Source of the DNA: Cyanobacterium stanieri LEGE 03274
Lineage (GTDB): Bacteria > Cyanobacteriota > Cyanobacteriia > Cyanobacteriales > Cyanobacteriaceae
Assembly: GCF_015207825.1 (NCBI RefSeq)
Contig: NZ_JADEWC010000015.1
Coordinates: 19,713-83,712, forward strand
Length of the DNA: 64,000 nt
Direction of reading: 5' to 3'
Shown in pieces: positions 60,423 through 64,000 of this stretch; positions within the stretch are counted from its first letter, which is position 1, and each line of letters starts with the position of its first letter. The notes under the pieces were generated by a model, which was not told the DNA's origin, made no database searches, and saw nothing but the letters and a program-made list of their open reading frames with translations. Position numbers and translations under genes: made by a program.

Positions 60423-62429
60423 TTAGCCAATAACACTAAAAGCAATAACAAAGCTCAATACAGCACCAAAAACAATGAGGGCATAAAATTGTGCTCGTCC
60501 ATTTTCCAGATATTTCAAGCCTTCACCACTGACGATGGTAAATAAGCCCGTTAGGTTAACAGCACCATCTACCACTTTGTAATCGACTTCCATGATACCC
60601 CTAGCAATACGACGACAGCCTTTGACAAAGACACTGTCATAAAACTCGTCAAAGTACCATTTATTAAGGGAAAATTGGTATAAAGTAGGGAACTTAGAGG
60701 CGATCGCACTAGGGTCAATTTTCTTACTGCTATACATCAAAGAAGCCACGGTAATACCAATTAAAGCAATGCCCACAGAATTACCAGCCATGATAAGAAA
60801 CTCAGTCAAATCAAAATGGTGAGCAACTTCCGTCACCGCCTCATTGGGAGAGGCAATAAATTCTTCAAAACGATTATTCCAAGGCATTCCCAAGAAACCA
60901 ACCAACACAGAAGGAATCGCCAACATCATCAAGGGAAAAGTCATAGTTAAAGGAGACTCATGGGGTTTATCGCCGTGATGTCCTTCATCAGTGGGAATAA
61001 TATTCGCTGCCGCCAACAACTCCTCTTGAATTTTATGATCCTTTCCTCTAAAGTCACCCTCAAAGGTCATGAAATACATACGGAACATATAAAAAGCGGT
61101 CAAACCAGCAGTTAACCAGCCGATTAACCATAGAGCAGGATTTGCCTCAAAAGCCAAACCTAAAATTTCATCCTTCGACCAAAATCCAGCAAAAGGAGGA
61201 ATACCACAAATGGCCAAAGTACCAATCAAGAAACAACTAGAGGTAATGGGCATATATTTGCGTAAATTACCCATCAAACGCATATCCTGTGCCAAAACAG
61301 GCTCATGTCCTACCACTTCCTCCATACCATGAATTACAGAACCAGAACAGAGGAAAAGCATAGCTTTAAAATAAGCATGGGTCATAAGGTGGAATAAACC
61401 AGCACTATAAGCACCAATACCCATAGCCATCACCATGTATCCTAACTGAGAAATAGTAGAATAAGCCAAACCCTTTTTAATGTCATTTTGAGTCAATGCA
61501 ATAGTCGCACCCAAAAGAGCGGTAAAACAACCCACCCAAGCCACTAAGTCCATGGCCACAGGGATAGGCTCAAATACAGGGTACATCCTAGCAATCAAAA
61601 ATACCCCCGCTGCCACCATGGTAGCCGCATGAATCAGAGCAGATATGGGGGTAGGACCTTCCATAGCATCAGGAAGCCACACATGGAGTGGAAATTGGGC
61701 TGATTTTGCCACAGGCCCCAAAAAGACCAAAATAGCAAATAACGCCGCTAACCACCCAGCAAGTTGCCCTGAGACAACCGATTCATGAAGCCTAAGTCCC
61801 ATTTCGCCAAAGTCAAAGCTACCAGTAGCCCAGTATAAACCAAGCATCCCCAATAATAAACCGAAATCCCCTACACGGTTAGTAACAAAAGCCTTTTGAC
61901 AAGCATCAGCGGCCGCCTTGCGATCGTACCAAAAGCCGATGAGTAGATAGGAACACATCCCCACCAACTCCCAGAAAATATACACTTGCACAAGATTAGG
62001 GCTAACTACCAACCCCAACATCGAAGCACTAAAAATGCTCAAATAGGCATAAAAACGTACATAACCTTCATCGTGAGCCATATAACCATCAGTGTAAATC
62101 ATCACCAACAGTGCCACGGTGGTAACAATAACCAGCATTAATGAGCTAAGATGATCGATGGTATAACCCATACTCAGGGAAAAATCCCCCGCAGAAGCCC
62201 ATTCAATCATTCTCGTATAAGGCTCGGCACCCTGCCACTGACTCCAAAAAAGAGCCACAGAAAGGGCTAAACAAGCTCCTAGGGTGGAGATAATAAAAAT
62301 TGAGTTAACTTGTCTTAATTTATTGGTAGCTTGGTTAAAAGAGATTAAGCCGATACCCACTATCATTGCGGAGATTAGGGGTAGTGTTGGCACTAACCAA
62401 GCGTATTCATATAATTTTAAACTGTCCAT
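60423..62429 (-). CDS. ndhF: NAD(P)H-quinone oxidoreductase subunit 5 (NdhF1-type)
   Basis: A 668-residue membrane proton-pumping subunit of cyanobacterial NDH-1 in respiration and cyclic electron flow. It has an antiporter-like core (HAYFKAMLFLCSGSVIHGM, VAKSAQFPLHVWLPDAMEGPTP in part) and the long C-terminal helix region. The form is NdhF1 rather than the CO2-uptake NdhF3/F4, judged by overall N-terminal sequence. ndhD is not adjacent. A strong terminator follows. Confidence 0.94.
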   Translation of the reverse strand: MDSLKLYEYAWLVPTLPLISAMIVGIGLISFNQATNKLRQVNSIFIISTLGACLALSVALFWSQWQGAEPYTRMIEWASAGDFSLSMGYTIDHLSSLMLVIVTTVALLVMIYTDGYMAHDEGYVRFYAYLSIFSASMLGLVVSPNLVQVYIFWELVGMCSYLLIGFWYDRKAAADACQKAFVTNRVGDFGLLLGMLGLYWATGSFDFGEMGLRLHESVVSGQLAGWLAALFAILVFLGPVAKSAQFPLHVWLPDAMEGPTPISALIHAATMVAAGVFLIARMYPVFEPIPVAMDLVAWVGCFTALLGATIALTQNDIKKGLAYSTISQLGYMVMAMGIGAYSAGLFHLMTHAYFKAMLFLCSGSVIHGMEEVVGHEPVLAQDMRLMGNLRKYMPITSSCFLIGTLAICGIPPFAGFWSKDEILGLAFEANPALWLIGWLTAGLTAFYMFRMYFMTFEGDFRGKDHKIQEELLAAANIIPTDEGHHGDKPHESPLTMTFPLMMLAIPSVLVGFLGMPWNNRFEEFIASPNEAVTEVAHHFDLTEFLIMAGNSVGIALIGITVASLMYSSKKIDPSAIASKFPTLYQFSLNKWYFDEFYDSVFVKGCRRIARGIMEVDYKVVDGAVNLTGLFTIVSGEGLKYLENGRAQFYALIVFGAVLSFVIAFSVIG

Positions 62430-62791
62430 GCAGATTATTTATTCTATTTATCCATAACGCTATCATTGTGACATATCATTACTGTCTATGATCAATTAAG
62501 ATTTCATTTTCCATTAGTTGATTAACTTTATCATGGGTAAAAAGTACCTCAATTGGGCATAATTAATTGTTAATAGCACCAGTTATCAAGTGGTGGGTTA
62601 TAAGACATCTTTAGATGTGGGAATAGGACAGTTTTTTGATATTTTAGAGTATGTTTGTTTTAAAACAAATACCTATCTTAAAAAGGTAAAAACTATAGTT
62701 CGCTAGGTATGTCAAAATCATAGCACCTATAAAAGAAACTTTAACGCTTAATCAGTTTAACAAATATTTCAACTAATAAAATTTACTCACT
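62430..62791. other. Divergent ndhF-fabI intergenic region with hairpins
   Basis: About 362 bp. It contains CACCA-N9-TGGTG (about 62578-62596) and ACATCTTTAGATGT (about 62607-62620), followed by a T-run near 62633. These could be a small-RNA terminator or 5' UTR structure; no gene is seen. Confidence 0.45.
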
Positions 62792-63577
62792 ATGTTAGAT
62801 TTAACAGGAAAAAACGCCCTAGTTACAGGTATTGCCAATAATCGCTCCATTGCATGGGGTATTGCTCAACAATTACATAAAGCAGGAGCCAACATAGGTG
62901 TAACTTATCTACCCGATGAAAAAGGACGTTTTCAAAAAAAAGTTGGCGAATTAGTAGAACCCCTCAACCCCAGTGTTTTCCTACCCTGTAATGTACAAGA
63001 TGACGTCCAAATTGAAGAAACCTTTAACGAAATTAAAGAACAATGGGGCAAAATAGACATCCTCATTCACTGTCTCGCCTTTGCCCAAAAAGATGACTTA
63101 AGCGGTGATTTTAGTAATACTTCCCGTGATGGTTTTAAAACTGCCCTTGATATTAGTGCCTATTCCCTTACCCGTCTTACCCAAGCCGCCAAACCCTTAT
63201 TAACTGACGGTGCTAGTATTGTTACCCTTAGCTATCTTGGGGGAGTAAAAGTAATCCCCAACTATAATGTTATGGGTATTGCTAAATCTGCTTTAGAAAT
63301 GAGTGTCCGTTATTTGGCGGCAGAATTAGGTTCTCAAAATGTCAGAGTTAATGCCATTTCCGCAGGGCCTATTCGTACCCTCGCATCTTCTGCAGTGGGT
63401 GGTATCCTTGATATGATTCACCATGTGGAAGCTACAGCACCCCTCAAACGCACCGTTACCCAAACAGAGGTAGGTAATGCCGCAGCTTTCTTATGTAGTG
63501 ATTTATCCAGTGGTATTACTGGGCAAGTTATTTATGTAGATGCAGGTTATGAAATTATGGGTATGAGTCAAGGTTAA
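62792..63577 (+). CDS. fabI: Enoyl-[acyl-carrier-protein] reductase (NADH)
   Basis: The last reductive step of type II fatty acid synthesis. It has 261 residues, a Rossmann start (VTGIANNRSIAWGIA), and the FabI catalytic pair: Tyr in TLSYLGG and Tyr-x6-Lys (YNVMGIAK). SAGPIRTLA closes the NAD site. The gene is complete and followed by a hairpin. Confidence 0.97.
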   Translation: MLDLTGKNALVTGIANNRSIAWGIAQQLHKAGANIGVTYLPDEKGRFQKKVGELVEPLNPSVFLPCNVQDDVQIEETFNEIKEQWGKIDILIHCLAFAQKDDLSGDFSNTSRDGFKTALDISAYSLTRLTQAAKPLLTDGASIVTLSYLGGVKVIPNYNVMGIAKSALEMSVRYLAAELGSQNVRVNAISAGPIRTLASSAVGGILDMIHHVEATAPLKRTVTQTEVGNAAAFLCSDLSSGITGQVIYVDAGYEIMGMSQG

Positions 63578-63594
63578 GATTTTCTCATATCATT

Positions 63595-63617
63595 GGTGGG
63601 CAAAGCCCACCCTATTT
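63595..63617 (+). terminator. Hairpin terminator after fabI
   Basis: GGTGGGC pairs with GCCCACC (63595-63601 with 63605-63611) around AAA, then CTATTTC. 17 bp after the stop. Confidence 0.65.
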
Positions 63618-63771
63618 CAAACTAACTAGCCCCACTTAATTAAAGGTAAAATAGGCTTAGTTAGTAGCCCAGGCTTCAGCCCTTATTTCAGAAACCCTTA
63701 AAACCCCTAAAGGAGTAACCATAAACTTTCTTTTATTTAATTGGTTTTACCGAAAGAATGGGTTTAAAGCC

Positions 63772-63788
63772 TCGCTCTTTTAGGGCGA
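63772..63788 (+). mobile_element. Left-end hairpin of an IS200/IS605-type element (proposed)
   Basis: TCGCTC (63772-63777) pairs with GGGCGA (63783-63788), with one G-T, about 46 bp upstream of the TnpB ATG. IS605-group elements carry subterminal hairpins at their ends in place of inverted repeats. The exact left boundary cannot be set from the window. Confidence 0.5.
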
Positions 63789-63834
63789 CTTTTTTATGCT
63801 ATTATATTTATTATTCTGGGCTAACTAGCGTAAA

Positions 63835-64000
63835 ATGTTTATTTTAGAGTACAAACTAAGAGGAAAACCTCCGCAATTTAAAGCTATCGATGAGGGCATT
63901 CGTACAGTCCAATTCGTACGTAATAAATGTGTTAGTCTCTGGATGAACTCTCAAAACGTAGGTAAAGCCGAAGTTTATCGATATACCACTACTTTAAGAA
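63835..64000 (+). CDS. tnpB: TnpB-type RNA-guided nuclease/transposase accessory protein, truncated by window end
   Basis: The first 55 codons of an IS200/IS605 OrfB-family protein: MFILEYKLRGKPPQFKAIDE followed by RTVQFVRNKCVSLWM. This N-terminus is typical of the family. The reading frame is open to the window edge, so completeness, RuvC residues and the omega-RNA at the right end cannot be assessed. No tnpA precedes it, suggesting an IS1341-like tnpB-only element. Confidence 0.85.
   Translation, partial: MFILEYKLRGKPPQFKAIDEGIRTVQFVRNKCVSLWMNSQNVGKAEVYRYTTTLR

Overview
The window comes from a low-GC, unicellular-type cyanobacterium, probably of the Cyanobacterium/Geminocystis group; that placement is inferred from gene content and base composition, not from a search. 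The evidence is strong. It encodes Ycf48, RubA, phycobilin lyases of the CpcS and CpcT types, a CcaA-like beta-carbonic anhydrase, NdhF, HemJ, SepF and a Cry-DASH flavoprotein. HIP1 octamers (GCGATCGC) are dense, and the intergenic DNA is AT-rich and carries heptamer-phased repeats.

Almost all of it is chromosomal housekeeping DNA. Region by region: 0-5 kb holds a TPR/HEAT membrane protein, an ArsR-type regulator with a dehydrogenase, and a Cry-DASH/response-regulator pair. 5-12 kb holds cysC, an asparagine-synthetase-like protein without its catalytic cysteine, a DUF92 protein, a P-type ATPase and a peroxiredoxin-like protein. 12-21 kb holds mfd, tRNA-Ala(GGC), minDE, a new 36-codon membrane ORF, proC-sepF, a degenerate histidine kinase and a GNAT. 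21-30 kb holds a PBP4-type peptidase, rubA-ycf48, cobA, a coiled-coil protein, a second GNAT, bioF, ispD, a lipoprotein and a serine hydrolase. 30-42 kb holds a sodium:solute symporter, a PH-domain protein, gltX, moaD, murF, clpP-clpX-ftsQ and a pyruvyltransferase gene broken by one stop codon. 42-64 kb holds dnaK, a CHRD protein, smpB, gatA, cpcS/cpcT, CIRCE-groES-groEL, ligA, fmt, a YciI protein, an Orn/Lys/Arg decarboxylase family protein, hemJ, ccaA, ndhF, fabI and the start of a TnpB gene cut by the window edge.

The genes work in short units: photosystem II assembly (rubA-ycf48), division (minDE, sepF, ftsQ), envelope (murF, PBP4), proteolysis and folding (clpPX, dnaK, groESL), phycobiliprotein maturation (cpcS, cpcT), and sulfate, cofactor and isoprenoid metabolism (cysC, cobA, bioF, ispD, moaD, hemJ). 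Several cyanobacterial neighbourhoods are split here: no psbEFLJ follows ycf48, no ftsZ follows ftsQ, and no minC precedes minD.

I did not find a clear defence island or an obviously new multi-gene system. The most interesting signals are a family of about 50-60 bp double-palindrome elements whose arms covary between copies, a pervasive 7-bp-phased repeat class, a 16-bp minisatellite that includes the ispD stop codon, the single in-frame TGA in the pyruvyltransferase gene, and several proteins that lack expected catalytic residues.
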